From the NCBI RefSeq assembly GCF_042648805.1, contig NZ_JBHRXZ010000018.1:86491-150490 (forward strand): DNA of 64,000 nucleotides. Direction: 5' to 3'. Positions 63,974 through 64,000 of this stretch are shown in pieces. Below the pieces are notes generated by a model. The model saw only the letters and a list, made by a program, of their open reading frames with translations, was not told the DNA's origin and did no database searches. This DNA comes from Azomonas tarimensis (GTDB lineage Bacteria; Pseudomonadota; Gammaproteobacteria; Pseudomonadales; Pseudomonadaceae). Within the stretch, counting starts at the first letter, position 1; every line of letters starts with the position of its first letter. The translations under genes and the position numbers were made by a program.

Positions 63974-64000
63974 AAAAGCGGGCTAGAGTCCGCCTTGATT

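Overview
The window looks like chromosomal DNA of a GC-rich gammaproteobacterium of the Pseudomonas group. The evidence is the uniformly G/C-ending codons, the sbcCD, copper and nitrate gene families, a NasR/ANTAR nitrate system, a glucosylglycerate synthesis block and, at the right edge, two doublets of the short REP palindromes common in Pseudomonas. No tRNA, rRNA, insertion sequence, prophage or CRISPR array was seen. Species assignment is not attempted.

Layout. 0.2-5.3 kb: a small ORF and the sbcC/sbcD nuclease operon. 5.5-6.8 kb: two uncharacterised envelope-type genes. 6.8-13.0 kb: a tightly overlapping five-gene minus-strand operon encoding a TPP enzyme, an enolase-superfamily sugar-acid dehydratase-like protein, an internally duplicated membrane protein, a gluconate-dehydrogenase-subunit-3-like protein and a GMC flavoprotein. 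13.3-20.3 kb: mixed housekeeping and accessory genes (secreted amidohydrolase, CHAD protein, pseudouridine synthase, DUF192, DJ-1/PfpI, cytochrome c551, MdtD-like transporter). 20.4-29.5 kb: a nitrogen-acquisition region. It holds an AraC regulator fused in one reading frame to a complete acetamidase/formamidase, a Tat-exported acetamidase paralog, a nitrate ABC transporter (nrtABD) and the NIT-ANTAR antiterminator NasR. The nrtA leader carries a sigma54-type promoter, a hexanucleotide-loop hairpin and an intrinsic terminator, the parts expected of a NasR-controlled attenuator.

29.8-38.7 kb: a PQQ aldose dehydrogenase, type II NADH dehydrogenase, an iron alcohol dehydrogenase/semialdehyde dehydrogenase/IclR catabolic unit whose promoter lies between two matching palindromes, manganese catalase, a tandem universal stress protein and a decayed cation antiporter. 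39.1-50.4 kb: three cyclic-di-GMP enzymes, a thioredoxin-reductase-like flavoprotein, xthA and the glucosylglycerate genes (phosphatase, synthase, GH13 phosphorylase), which sit between two closely similar PAS-GGDEF-EAL proteins. 50.5-61.4 kb: a PRTase-HAD fusion, then copper homeostasis (CueR-type promoter, copA ATPase, cueR; copAB periplasmic/outer-membrane proteins diverging from copRS) with a GAF-GGDEF(degenerate)-EAL protein between them. 61.5-64.0 kb: an orphan curlin-repeat protein, an MDR oxidoreductase and the REP doublets.

The most unusual items are the AraC-acetamidase fusion, the two-palindrome promoter of the alcohol dehydrogenase operon, the duplicated membrane protein in the GMC operon, the orphan curlin-like gene beside the copper sensor and a perfect 13-bp inverted repeat upstream of a c-di-GMP gene. 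All functional calls come from reading motifs by eye; no database search was run.
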